A stretch of DNA of 64,000 bases, from positions 62,001-126,000 of the forward strand of contig CAZJBM010000001.1 of assembly GCA_964544595.1 (NCBI GenBank), given 5' to 3'. Both the position numbers and the translations under genes were made by a program. Under the pieces are notes generated by a model that ran no database searches, was not told the origin of the DNA, and worked only from the letters and a program-made list of their open reading frames with translations. Origin of the DNA: JAGBWK01 sp964544595 (lineage in GTDB: Bacteria; Bacteroidota; Bacteroidia; Bacteroidales; Muribaculaceae). Shown here piece by piece: positions 18,836-27,614 of the stretch; positions within the stretch are counted from its first letter, which is position 1; every line of letters starts with the position of its first letter.

Positions 18836-19750
18836 TTAGCTGTTGACTTTCTTTAATGTGATAATCTCCTTGCCGTCGGCGTCGAGAAGAAGCACCTTAT
18901 CGTTGCCTTTGGCGATAGCCGACTCCACCTGTTCGAGTGCAACGAGGAGCGCGCTCTCGATTTCAGCGTCGGGGCAATAACGCGAAGTCGCGGCCATGCC
19001 TATGAATTGGAGTGAGTTGGTCTTGTCTGGGTCGATGAATATGCTGCCGTTGACAACGTTGCATCCCGTGTTGCCATGAATACGGTTAGCGTCAATATCT
19101 ATGGCAAGCTCAACGGTCTCATTAGTGTTGACTGTGTCGTTGATGGTTTCGACTTTCCATATACCGGTGAGGAAATCCATGTTGTGGCGACGGAGCACCA
19201 TAACCGGAATTTTTGTAGAGGCATAGAGGTCGGCGTAAATCTCATGGCCGATCGAGTACACGCGATATGATCTTACCGTGGTCATGGCCGCGCGTATCAG
19301 GGTCTCGAATTTAGCGTCGGGACAAAGTTGCTGGGTCGTGATGTTTTTGGTGAATTTGAGCGAATTATTCCGGCCGAGCACTATGTTGCCGTTCATCAGG
19401 TTGCAGCCGTTGTTACCGTAGTAACGCTTCGCTTTGAGGTCGAAATGAATATATGGGCGCTCTTCGCCGTCGATCACATCCTTATTTACTTTGGTGATAG
19501 TCCATTCGCCCTGGAGGGCATCGGCTGCGGTTATGTCGATGCGCAGAGGCTCTGATTTCAGCGCGTCGGCTTCGGCCGAGGTGCCGACAGCGGCGTGGGT
19601 CGCTTCCTGGCCAAACGGCACGCGGGTTTCGGATATAGGCACACTTTCAACCTTTGGTTTCTTCGCGCGCTTAATAGGAGTGGCCGCTTGGAGCTGAAAA
19701 GAGGGTATAGCCAAAGTGAGAGCTAAGGCTACGGCATATATTTTATTCAT
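18836..19750 (-). CDS. Exported protein with two META domains
   Basis: A 304-aa exported protein with a signal peptide (cleavage near LQAA, residue 23) and two tandem META (HslJ-like) domains: one at about residues 75-165 (LQGEWTITKVN ... NNGCNLMNG ... QLCPDA) and one at about 200-295 (LTGIWKVETIN ... NTGCNVVNG ... RYCPDA). The repeated GCNxxNG and CPDA motifs show an internal duplication, and the paired Cys in each domain could form disulfides. META domains occur in envelope stress and adhesion-related proteins; function here is unknown. It is the first gene of the META-ruvA-sprA unit. Confidence 0.85.
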   Translation of the reverse strand: MNKIYAVALALTLAIPSFQLQAATPIKRAKKPKVESVPISETRVPFGQEATHAAVGTSAEADALKSEPLRIDITAADALQGEWTITKVNKDVIDGEERPYIHFDLKAKRYYGNNGCNLMNGNIVLGRNNSLKFTKNITTQQLCPDAKFETLIRAAMTTVRSYRVYSIGHEIYADLYASTKIPVMVLRRHNMDFLTGIWKVETINDTVNTNETVELAIDIDANRIHGNTGCNVVNGSIFIDPDKTNSLQFIGMAATSRYCPDAEIESALLVALEQVESAIAKGNDKVLLLDADGKEIITLKKVNS

Positions 19751-19778
19751 TACGATGCGATATTTAGTTACTACAGCG

Positions 19779-19810
19779 CAAAATTAGCAAATATAACCCT
19801 GTTTTACAAA
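19779..19810 (-). promoter_or_regulatory. Canonical promoter of the META-ruvA-sprA unit
   Basis: On the minus strand TTTG (19810-19807) is followed after exactly 20 nt by TAATTTTG (19786-19779), a full match to the Bacteroidetes promoter. The predicted start of transcription is about 25 nt before the ATG at 19750. Confidence 0.8.
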
Positions 19811-19818
19811 TAAAACTA

Positions 19819-19843
19819 ACACCGGGCTGGAGATGCCCGGTGT
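19819..19843. terminator. Terminator downstream of the MetE-like gene
   Basis: A perfect 9-bp stem ACACCGGGC / GCCCGGTGT with 7-nt loop, 42 nt past the stop of the minus-strand MetE-like gene. On the minus strand it is followed by GTTAGTTTTATTTG, a modest T-rich tail. It isolates the MetE-like gene from the promoter of the META gene. Confidence 0.7.
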
Positions 19844-19885
19844 ATATTCTATTTATATATGTAGGTCGTGATCGAAATGCAAACG

Positions 19886-21031
19886 TTATTTCCAGATTTG
19901 CTTGGCCACGTCCTGCAGATGCTCTATTTTACGCCATTGGTCGCTCGGCTCAAAGGCGTTGGTGTTGTCGGGAAGGGAGAGAAATCCTGAGCGAGGGCTG
20001 ATTGAAAGCCGCTCAAACGGGAATTTAAGCGACGCGCGGGCGACGCAGTCCTTGATAGCGTCTACTTCAACCAGTGCCGGGCTCCAGGGGTCGCTGAGAC
20101 CGAGGCACACGTCGGCCGACTTGTCGATCTCATCGAGGAACGCGAAATCGCTGTCAAGACCGCAGTCAACGATGAAAGCGTCGGCGTTGGGATTGGCGAA
20201 GGCAAACTTCGCGAATTCGCTATAGTTGGGCTCGGCGGTCCAGATATGGCTGTGAGAGTGACGACATACAAACATGATTCTCTGCAAGTCGGCAGGCATA
20301 TTACTGAGAGTCTCTGTGTTGATTCTGACGAGCTTGTCTAAAACGTCGCGTAGGTCGAGTCCGGCGTATAATATTCGCTTCAGATAGTATTGGTCGTAGA
20401 TGAAGCCCCATACCGGGTCGTCGAATTTCACCGAAACGCATCCTGCGGCATGAAGAGCCTTTATTGTCTTACGGTAAGCGAGGATAATGTCGTCGGCGAG
20501 TATATCGACATCCTGATATATGGCTGAGTAAGATTCGGGCTGTCGAAGGAGGAGGAAAAAGAAGAGCGCGGGCGACGGCATGGATACGCGGGCGTAGAGG
20601 CCGTTGCCGAAGTTCTCGTCGTTGTCGAGATCCTCGTCGGGAGCAGCATCAGAGACCGTGGGGAGGTTGTCGCGCAGAAACTGGAAGTTGCTCAATACGG
20701 GATGCTCGGGGTTGAACTCGATGCGGCCGTTGAGTTTTAGCACATCGGTCAGGGCTTCGCTCTCTTGATGCACGTATCCGTAATCAATGCGCACTTTCTC
20801 TACGCCGTTAAATCCGAAGAAGAAGCCGTAGTCCCATGACTTGAAGCGGAATTCGCCGTCGGTGATTGCCTTGAGGCCGCAAGCTTGCTGCTTGTCAATG
20901 ATGTCAAGCACCTGCTGGTCAATGAATTTTTCTGATTCTTCCGAAGGGTTAGATAGAGCTTCGTAAAGCTGATTGGAGCGCATATAGGCTCCGAGCGACT
21001 CAACTTTATCGAGATGTTTCTTTTGATTCAT
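19886..21031 (-). CDS. MetE-like (cobalamin-independent methionine synthase II family) protein, zinc site degenerate
   Basis: A 381-aa protein with the fold of the MetE C-terminal domain (YxjG/YxjH group, methyltetrahydrofolate-family methyltransferases). Start at MNQKKHLDKVESLGAYMRSNQ is preferred over an in-frame extension to 21094 that runs into the promoter. Family landmarks are ITDGEFR, VSVKFDDPVWG, FVCRHSHSH, and DQWRKIEHLQDVAKQIW. The usual zinc ligands are altered: the His of HxC is Phe254 (only Cys256 kept), Glu is Asp289, and the Cys of LSPQCGF is Ser348. So it may have lost methionine-synthase chemistry. It stands alone behind a TACCTTTG element. Confidence 0.8.
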   Translation of the reverse strand: MNQKKHLDKVESLGAYMRSNQLYEALSNPSEESEKFIDQQVLDIIDKQQACGLKAITDGEFRFKSWDYGFFFGFNGVEKVRIDYGYVHQESEALTDVLKLNGRIEFNPEHPVLSNFQFLRDNLPTVSDAAPDEDLDNDENFGNGLYARVSMPSPALFFFLLLRQPESYSAIYQDVDILADDIILAYRKTIKALHAAGCVSVKFDDPVWGFIYDQYYLKRILYAGLDLRDVLDKLVRINTETLSNMPADLQRIMFVCRHSHSHIWTAEPNYSEFAKFAFANPNADAFIVDCGLDSDFAFLDEIDKSADVCLGLSDPWSPALVEVDAIKDCVARASLKFPFERLSISPRSGFLSLPDNTNAFEPSDQWRKIEHLQDVAKQIWK

Positions 21032-21091
21032 AGCGATTGGTTTAATAAGGGGGATCCGTCTCGGTCCCTGATATTCTTTTTTACCTAAGCG

Positions 21092-21099
21092 CAAAGGTA
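21092..21099 (-). promoter_or_regulatory. Promoter -7 element of the MetE-like gene
   Basis: Minus strand TACCTTTG, an exact TAnnTTTG match about 60 nt before the preferred ATG at 21031. It shows that the in-frame upstream start at 21094 is not credible, since it would begin inside the -7 box. Confidence 0.65.
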
Positions 21100-21130
21100 C
21101 GAAAAAATTTCATTTTTAAGGAAAAAAACG

Positions 21131-21138
21131 TAATTTTG
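21131..21138 (+). promoter_or_regulatory. Promoter -7 element of the YihY/BrkB gene
   Basis: TAATTTTG (exact TAnnTTTG) 40 nt before the ATG at 21178, with TTTC 19 nt upstream as a near -33 box. Back to back with the MetE-like promoter in a 146-nt divergent gap. Confidence 0.6.
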
Positions 21139-21177
21139 TTGCCTAAACCGTTTAGCGCTTCCAAAGGTTATACTAAT

Positions 21178-22605
21178 ATGTTTGACAAGATAATCAATAA
21201 ATTCGTGCTTATTAAGCGTAAGGTGGTGAGGCTGTACAAGTACAGCACCGAGGGAGTGTGGAGCGATGTGCGACCGCTCTTTTGGGTTAAAGTCATGAAA
21301 ACCGCCAACCTCTCGGTGCGAGCGTTTTTCAACGGCGATATTCAGACTAAGGCCTGCGCTATGACTTACCGCTCGGTGCTTGCCATCGTGCCCGCTTTGG
21401 CGCTGGTGTTTGCTATCGGTAAGGGCTTTGGTTTGCAGGGCGTGATAGAGGATGAGCTTATCAAAAGTATCCCTTCGCAGCGTCAGCTTCTCGAGAACGC
21501 TTTTGTCTTTGTCGACTCTTACCTGAACCAGTCCTCCGAGGGGTTGTTTGTGGGTGTCGGCATAGCGCTGTTGTTATGGACTTTGATTTCGCTGTTGGGC
21601 TCGGTTGAGGATGCCTTCAATGGTATTTGGGGCGTGAAAGAGGGTAGGTCGCTTTGGCGTAAATCTACCGACTATCTCGCCATGTTTCTGGTATTGCCGG
21701 TGCTTATGATTTGCGCCGGAGGTTTATCGGCTCTTTTCACCACCTCAATGGTGACGTTGCTCCCCGCGTCGTTCTCGACCCCGGTGGTCAACACGGTGAT
21801 GGATGTGGCTTCATTCGTGGCGATATGGCTGTTTTTTACCGCCGTGTATATAATGGTGCCGAACACAAAAGTGAAGTTTAAGAATGCCTTTGCGGCCGGA
21901 GTCTTTGCCGGGACGGCTTTTATAGTGCTTCAGTGGCTTTTCGTCACGGGCCAGGTCTATGTGTCGAAGTACAACGCTATATACGGTAGTTTCTCCTTCC
22001 TGCCTTTGTTCCTGATTTGGTTCCAGCTCGTCTGGGTTGTGACGCTCGCCGGCGCTGTGGTGTGCTATGCTTCGCAAAACATAATACGCTATAACTTCAA
22101 TCAGGAAATCACCGACATATCGACCGACTACGATTTGAAATTCAATCTCGCTCTTCTGTCGGTATCGGTCATAGAATATGTTGAAAACAGTCGTGTGCCT
22201 GATGAAGAGGAGTTTGCTGTCAAATATGAGCTTCCGAGCCGCCTTGTGTCGATAGGGATAAACAAATTGATGGAGGTGGGCCTGCTGATGAAGGTTGTCA
22301 AAGACCCTAAGAAGGAGATTTTTGGTTTCGCCCCTGGCGTGGATCCTTCGACGTTGACAGTGGGGCAGGCAGTGCGCCGCATCAGAAAATATGGAGCCGA
22401 AGGTTTCATCCCCGATTTCGATTTGAGGTTCAGGTCGATGATCGGGGTAGTCGACAGCGCGCAAGCCCTCATGCTCGAAGAGGAGGATAAGACCCTCGTC
22501 AAGGATATGTCTATTTCAGAAGTGAAAGAAACGCTTTCAGAGCGCATTATGCGCTTGCAGAACGAGAAAAAACAGAAAAATAAAGAAGCGACTAAATCAA
22601 AATAA
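21178..22605 (+). CDS. YihY/BrkB-family inner-membrane protein
   Basis: A 475-aa polytopic membrane protein of the YihY/virulence factor BrkB family (often misnamed ribonuclease BN). Hydrophobic segments are spaced through about residues 65-300, including the family stretches KACAMTYRSVLAIVPALALVFA, LLLWTLISLLGSVEDAFNGIWGV and the final LPLFLIWFQLVWVVTLAGAVVCYA. A roughly 160-residue soluble C-terminal region follows, probably helical and including a winged-helix-like stretch (YELPSRLVSIGINKLMEVGLL). The start is taken at the ATG at 21178; a TTG further upstream lies inside the promoter. Transport substrate is unknown. ridA follows 23 nt later on the same strand. Confidence 0.88.
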   Translation: MFDKIINKFVLIKRKVVRLYKYSTEGVWSDVRPLFWVKVMKTANLSVRAFFNGDIQTKACAMTYRSVLAIVPALALVFAIGKGFGLQGVIEDELIKSIPSQRQLLENAFVFVDSYLNQSSEGLFVGVGIALLLWTLISLLGSVEDAFNGIWGVKEGRSLWRKSTDYLAMFLVLPVLMICAGGLSALFTTSMVTLLPASFSTPVVNTVMDVASFVAIWLFFTAVYIMVPNTKVKFKNAFAAGVFAGTAFIVLQWLFVTGQVYVSKYNAIYGSFSFLPLFLIWFQLVWVVTLAGAVVCYASQNIIRYNFNQEITDISTDYDLKFNLALLSVSVIEYVENSRVPDEEEFAVKYELPSRLVSIGINKLMEVGLLMKVVKDPKKEIFGFAPGVDPSTLTVGQAVRRIRKYGAEGFIPDFDLRFRSMIGVVDSAQALMLEEEDKTLVKDMSISEVKETLSERIMRLQNEKKQKNKEATKSK

Positions 22606-22628
22606 TAACCCTATTACATTTTTTAAAC

Positions 22629-23003
22629 ATGAAAAAAGCAATCGCAACTACAAAAGCTCCCGGAGCAATCGGTCCCTACAGCCAGGCAATCGACGCAGGT
22701 TCGTTATTATTCATATCAGGTCAGATTCCCGTAAACCCCGAGACGGGCGCTGTGGCTGAAGGCATCACCGCTCAGACCGCACAATCTATCGCCAATATCA
22801 AGGCTATTCTCGCCGAGGCTGGCCTGACTATCGACAATGTAGTTAAAACTACCGTTTTCCTGGCCGACATGAACGATTTCGCAGCGATGAACGCTGTATA
22901 TGCCGAGAACTTCACTTCTCCCTTCCCCGCCCGCTCGGCTGTCGCTGTGCGCGAACTTCCCAAGCAGGTGCTTGTTGAAATCGAGGTTATCGCAGTGAAA
23001 TAA
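22629..23003 (+). CDS. ridA: RidA family reactive imine/enamine deaminase
   Basis: Hydrolyses reactive 2-aminoacrylate and related imines released by PLP enzymes. The 124-aa protein has the full family signature: N-terminal APGAIGPYSQAI, internal SGQIPVNPETG, the TVFLADMNDFAAMNAVYAENF region, and the C-terminal PARSAVAVRELPKQVLVEIEVIAVK with the catalytic Arg (about residue 105) that binds the substrate carboxylate. Directly after the YihY-like gene, and closed by a bidirectional terminator. Confidence 0.96.
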   Translation: MKKAIATTKAPGAIGPYSQAIDAGSLLFISGQIPVNPETGAVAEGITAQTAQSIANIKAILAEAGLTIDNVVKTTVFLADMNDFAAMNAVYAENFTSPFPARSAVAVRELPKQVLVEIEVIAVK

Positions 23004-23032
23004 CTTCATATTAAGTAACAAAAACATAATTA

Positions 23033-23062
23033 GAGGCCCGGAATGCATAATCTCCGGGCCTC
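23033..23062. terminator. Bidirectional terminator between ridA and nifJ
   Basis: Perfect 10-bp stem GAGGCCCGGA / TCCGGGCCTC with a 10-nt loop, in the 92-nt gap between the convergent ridA and nifJ genes. No long T-run on either side. Confidence 0.65.
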
Positions 23063-23095
23063 GTGCTATCTGTTAATTAATAGTCTGACTGACTC

Positions 23096-26000
23096 TTAAG
23101 AGGGTTGTTGTTTAAGCCGGTTAACGTTTTCTTGCGACGCGTCCTGAAGTCGCTGAAATATCTCCTGAGCTTCTGCGGCCGAAGTTCGCGTCGGCAACTC
23201 CGTGAATCGGGTCTCATCGGTAACTATTGTGTCGACCGACTGGGGCGGCTCTATATCGGAGTCGACGATCAGCGGATTATCAGCGCCGTTGCGTGGCGCC
23301 GATGCGCCGAAGGCGATGATGTTTTCCTTAACCCACGGCTTGGGTGACCACTTAGGAGGCGCGGGCATGGCCGGAGACAAGGGGTAATCCCACGGTTGGT
23401 CAAATTGCAGCGCGTTCTCCCCTTTGGCGGGATTGAAACGGTAGATAGGCCACATATTGTTTTCAACGGCCTTACGCTGTTGTATTACCGAGTGGCTCAT
23501 CGACTCCTTGATGCCGTGCATAAGACAAGGACAATATGCTATGACGATAGAGGGGCCGGGGTAGGCTTCAGCTTCTTTAAGGGCTTCGACCACCTGATTC
23601 ATGTTGCCGCCTATGGCTACCGAAGCGACGTAGACGTTGCGGTAGGTCATCATCATCTGGCCGAGATTTTTACTGAATTGGCGCTTTCCGTCGTAGTTAT
23701 ATTTCGTGCAGGCTCCGTAGGGGGTGGCTTTGGAGGTTTGGCCTCCGGTGTTGGAGTAGCATTGCGTGTCGAGCACAAGCATATTAATGTCGGTTCCCGA
23801 GGCAAGCACGTGGTCAACGCCCGCAAAACCTATATCGTAGGCCCAACCGTCGCCGCCTACGGCCCATACTGATTTACGCCCGAGCAAGTCGGTCATAGCT
23901 CCTATTTCGTCGGCATATTTTGCCGAGGGATTCCGGGCGATGAATTGCTTGACGTCAAGGCCCGCGTTATATGATTTCTCGTAATCATCTTTCACTTCGA
24001 GCCAACTCTGCAATGCAGATTTCAATGTCGGGTCGGTAGCGCTATCGGCGACCGCCTGTTGGGCAAGGTCGATGAGCCTATTTCGGCGTTGGGTAATAGC
24101 AAGGGCGATACCGTAGCCGTATTCAGCGTTATCTTCAAAGAGCGAATTGCCCCAAGCCGGACCGAGACCATGCTCGTTTCGGCAATAAACCATTGAGGGA
24201 GCGTCGGCGCCCCATACCGAGCTACATCCCGTAGCATTAGCTATTACGATATGCTCGCCGAAAAGTTGCGTGAGGAGTTTCACGTAGGGTGTCTCGCCGC
24301 AACCGCCGCACGCTCCCGAAAACTCAAGCAGCGGGGTATATAGCTGAGAGCCTGGGATGGAGAAGCGGGGGAGTAGCCCCGACTTGGAGGTGACGTGATT
24401 GCGGGCGAAGTCAAGGTTAGCGAGCTCGGTTTCGCGAACTTTTCCGACTGCCACCATCGGGAGGGCGCCCGCAGGGCATACCGTCGAGCAAGAGGCGCAC
24501 CCCGTGCAGTCGTCGGGATATATCTGAATACGCCACTTCATTCCTGCGAGTGGCTTTGCCCAAGCGTCCTTGGTGATATATGATGCGGGAGCCGTCTTCA
24601 TCTCGTCGGCTGTGGCGACGAACGGGCGGATAGCAGCATGAGAGCATACGAATGAACATTCCGTACATTCGATGCATTTCTGCGGGTCCCACTCGGGCAC
24701 AAACTCGGCGATGCGACGCTTTTCGTAAGCCGATTCCCCGGCGGGAAAAACTCCGTCGGCAGTCATTTTCGACACAGGAAGTTTCCCACCCTTCATCTCA
24801 AGCATTGGAATGGCAACCTCGCGCACCCATTTGGGCATCGTCGAGAGGTATGCCTCGCGGGCTGCAAGTTCGTCTGAGACGGGGATGTCGGCCCAGCTTG
24901 CCGGATAGTTGATTTCGGTTATCGCGTTAAGGGCATCGTCGATTGCCGCATTGTTGGCCTCAATCACATTCTGCCCTTCATGTCCATACATCTCCGCTAC
25001 CTGTTGTTTCAACGACGCGATCGCGGCATCAAGGTCGAGGTTGAGTTGCGAGCCGCACATCAGTTTAAAGAAAGCCGCCTCCATTACTACATTGATATGC
25101 TCCCCGAGACCATGCTTATGCGCGATTGCTATAGCATTGACATTGTAAAACCGCAATTTCTTTGATGCGATTTGTCGCTTCACCGTAGGAGGGATTGTCG
25201 TATCCATCTGCTCCTGGGTCCAGAGGGAGTTGAGCACGAAAATACCACCTTCCCTGATATTGTCGAGCATAGGGAATCGGCCCACGTAGGTAGCTTTGTT
25301 GCAACCGACGTAGTCGGCCTCGACTATGTCGTATGCCGCTTTTATCGGGTGCATCGCGAAGCGCAGTTGCGAGATAGTATAGCCGCCCGATTTTTTCGCT
25401 GAATATTCAAAATGAGCTTGAACGTGATAGTCGGTGTCAGATCCAATGATGCGAGCGGCTTGTTTAGTGGCGCCTACTGTTCCGTCGTTTCCAATGCCGT
25501 AGAAGGTCACTTGCTTGGTGTCGGTGACTATCGGGTCAAGCGTGTGGTCATAATCGAGCGACAGGTTGGTCACGTCGTCAATTATGCCTATGGTAAATCT
25601 ATTCTTGGGATTGGGTTTGGCGAGTTCGTCGAAAATGGCTTTGCCCATACCTGCATTGAAATCTTTGCTCGACAGGCCATAACGCCCTCCAATTACTTTA
25701 ATTGACTTCCCGGCTTCAAAAAGCGCGGTGCAGACGTCGGTAAATAGTGGCTCGCCGACAGCGCCCGGCTCTTTGTCGCGGTCGAGCGCGGCAATGGCTT
25801 TAACTGTCGACGGAAGCGCGGCAATGAAAGCTTCCGCAGCGAAGGGGCGGTAAAGTCTTACCTTTATATGCCCTACTTTGTAGCCAACGGAGTTGAGGTA
25901 GCGCACTGTCTCGTCCATAACGTCGCAACTCGATCCCATCGATACAGTCACGTATTCAGCCTCAGGATGACCGACGTAATCAAAGAGATGATATTGCCGA

Positions 26001-26764
26001 CCTGTGATATTGGCGACTTTGTCCATTTGAGCCTGCACGATTGCCGGAAGAGCGTCGTAATATTTATTGCAGGCCTCGCGGTTCTGGAAATAAATGTCGG
26101 GATTTTGCGCTGAGCCTCTCAAGTCGCTGTGCTCGGGATTCATGGCTCGCTTTCTGAACGCCGCGATTTTATCCCATGGCATCAAGGGGCGTAGATCTTC
26201 GTAGTCGACCACGTCTACTGTCTGGATCTCGTTGGCTGTACGATACGCATCGAAAAAATGTAGCATCGGCAGCGAGGATTCCATTGCGGCCAGATGGGCC
26301 ACGATAGCGAGGTCGTGATTCTCCTGAACAGACGACGAGGCCATCATCGCGAAGCCAGTGGCGCGGCAAGCCATCACGTCGCTGTGATCGCCATATATCG
26401 ACAGGGCATGAGTCGCCACGGTTCGCGCGCCAACATGGAATACCGCTGGCAAAAGCCCTCCGGCCATTTTATACATATTCGGTATCATCAGCAGCAGGCC
26501 TTGCGAGCAGGTGAAGGTTGTGGGATAGGCGCCTCCGGCCGCGGCTCCATGAATGGCTCCGGCGGCTCCGAGTTCCGACTCCAGTTCACGTACTACCATC
26601 GGTTGCCCAAACAGATTTTTCACTCCGTTAGCGGCCCATTTATCGGCCAGTTCGCCCATCTCGGCAATAGGAGATATAGGATAGATCGAAGCGACTTCGC
26701 TCATCGCGTATGCTATATAGGTCGCGGCGGCGGCCCCGTCAATAATTTTTTTGTGTTGTGCCAT
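23096..26764 (-). CDS. nifJ: Pyruvate:ferredoxin (flavodoxin) oxidoreductase
   Basis: A single-chain 1222-aa PFOR that oxidatively decarboxylates pyruvate to acetyl-CoA with ferredoxin or flavodoxin as acceptor; central to anaerobic carbon metabolism. Domain order: TPP pyrimidine-binding domain I, transketolase C-like domain II, domain III, a dicluster ferredoxin region with CIECTECSFVC and CTGCASCSTVCPAG (about residues 685-760), a proximal-cluster GACGGCGETPY region, and the C-terminal TPP-binding domain with GGDGWAYDIGFAGVDHVL and the TQCYSNTGGQ loop. Full length compared with the family (about 1170-1200). It is divergent from a flavoprotein gene. Confidence 0.97.
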   Translation of the reverse strand: MAQHKKIIDGAAAATYIAYAMSEVASIYPISPIAEMGELADKWAANGVKNLFGQPMVVRELESELGAAGAIHGAAAGGAYPTTFTCSQGLLLMIPNMYKMAGGLLPAVFHVGARTVATHALSIYGDHSDVMACRATGFAMMASSSVQENHDLAIVAHLAAMESSLPMLHFFDAYRTANEIQTVDVVDYEDLRPLMPWDKIAAFRKRAMNPEHSDLRGSAQNPDIYFQNREACNKYYDALPAIVQAQMDKVANITGRQYHLFDYVGHPEAEYVTVSMGSSCDVMDETVRYLNSVGYKVGHIKVRLYRPFAAEAFIAALPSTVKAIAALDRDKEPGAVGEPLFTDVCTALFEAGKSIKVIGGRYGLSSKDFNAGMGKAIFDELAKPNPKNRFTIGIIDDVTNLSLDYDHTLDPIVTDTKQVTFYGIGNDGTVGATKQAARIIGSDTDYHVQAHFEYSAKKSGGYTISQLRFAMHPIKAAYDIVEADYVGCNKATYVGRFPMLDNIREGGIFVLNSLWTQEQMDTTIPPTVKRQIASKKLRFYNVNAIAIAHKHGLGEHINVVMEAAFFKLMCGSQLNLDLDAAIASLKQQVAEMYGHEGQNVIEANNAAIDDALNAITEINYPASWADIPVSDELAAREAYLSTMPKWVREVAIPMLEMKGGKLPVSKMTADGVFPAGESAYEKRRIAEFVPEWDPQKCIECTECSFVCSHAAIRPFVATADEMKTAPASYITKDAWAKPLAGMKWRIQIYPDDCTGCASCSTVCPAGALPMVAVGKVRETELANLDFARNHVTSKSGLLPRFSIPGSQLYTPLLEFSGACGGCGETPYVKLLTQLFGEHIVIANATGCSSVWGADAPSMVYCRNEHGLGPAWGNSLFEDNAEYGYGIALAITQRRNRLIDLAQQAVADSATDPTLKSALQSWLEVKDDYEKSYNAGLDVKQFIARNPSAKYADEIGAMTDLLGRKSVWAVGGDGWAYDIGFAGVDHVLASGTDINMLVLDTQCYSNTGGQTSKATPYGACTKYNYDGKRQFSKNLGQMMMTYRNVYVASVAIGGNMNQVVEALKEAEAYPGPSIVIAYCPCLMHGIKESMSHSVIQQRKAVENNMWPIYRFNPAKGENALQFDQPWDYPLSPAMPAPPKWSPKPWVKENIIAFGASAPRNGADNPLIVDSDIEPPQSVDTIVTDETRFTELPTRTSAAEAQEIFQRLQDASQENVNRLKQQPS

Positions 26765-26939
26765 GTCGGTTTGATAATGTATGAGTAAGTATCGTAAATT
26801 ACCTTAAAGATAAACATAGCTCTCGCGACAATTGTTTTGCGCTCCGATAAGTTTTTTCGACGAACAAAATGCTATAAATAATGTTTAATTTTTGTAAATA
26901 GATGCACCGCATGGATGTAAAATCAATATACAATCGATT

Positions 26940-27614
26940 ATGAAAGTTATAGGAATAAACGGTGGTGCCAGAAAAAACTGGAACACCGACACTCTCGTAA
27001 AGAAAGCTCTTGAGGGAGCAGCTTCGGCAGGAGCTGAAACTGAGCTTGTTGAACTATATGCCGAACCTGTCAAGGGTTGTCTTGAATGTTTCGCTTGTAA
27101 GCGTAAAGGAATAGATACCGGCGGTTTATGCGCAATCCGCGATAATCTTCGCCCCTTGCTGGAGAAGGCACATGCCGCAGATGCTATTATAATAGGCTCG
27201 CCTAATTTCTTCGGTTACCCGACGGGAATGGTCCGTTCTTTTATAGAGCGATTCCTATATCCATTGTCATCATATCAGATTGAAAACGGTCAATTCAAAA
27301 GGGTGTTGGGTAAGCGTATTATTCCCGCGGGAGTTATATTCACGATGAATTCTGATGAAGATTTCTATAAAACCGGAGGTTATGAAGTTTCGCTTGGAAT
27401 GACCAAAAGCAATCTTGAAAACATTCTTGGCTATGCCGAGCAATACAATTCATATGCTACTCTTCAATTCAAGGATTATTCTAAGATGAACGCGAATTAT
27501 TTTAGCGAAGAGGAGCGAATCAATCGGCATGCGACGCAATTTCCCATTGATGAGCAAAATTGCTTCGAGATGGGAATACGATTAGTCGAAAAGGCGCGGA
27601 CCCTCAATGAGTGA
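26940..27614 (+). CDS. Flavodoxin/FMN-reductase-like flavoprotein with Cys cluster motif
   Basis: A 224-aa protein of the NADPH-dependent FMN reductase / iron-sulfur flavoprotein superfamily. N-terminal IGINGGARKNWNTDTL is the FMN phosphate-binding loop, GSPNFFGYPTGMVRSFIERF is the second FMN-contact region. Between them lies CLECFACKRKG plus a fourth Cys in GGLCAIRD (Cys at about residues 43, 46, 49 and 61), a spacing that can hold a metal or iron-sulfur centre. A role in electron transfer is likely; partner unknown. It is divergent from nifJ across a 175-nt gap and is followed by a repeat copy. Confidence 0.82.
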   Translation: MKVIGINGGARKNWNTDTLVKKALEGAASAGAETELVELYAEPVKGCLECFACKRKGIDTGGLCAIRDNLRPLLEKAHAADAIIIGSPNFFGYPTGMVRSFIERFLYPLSSYQIENGQFKRVLGKRIIPAGVIFTMNSDEDFYKTGGYEVSLGMTKSNLENILGYAEQYNSYATLQFKDYSKMNANYFSEEERINRHATQFPIDEQNCFEMGIRLVEKARTLNE

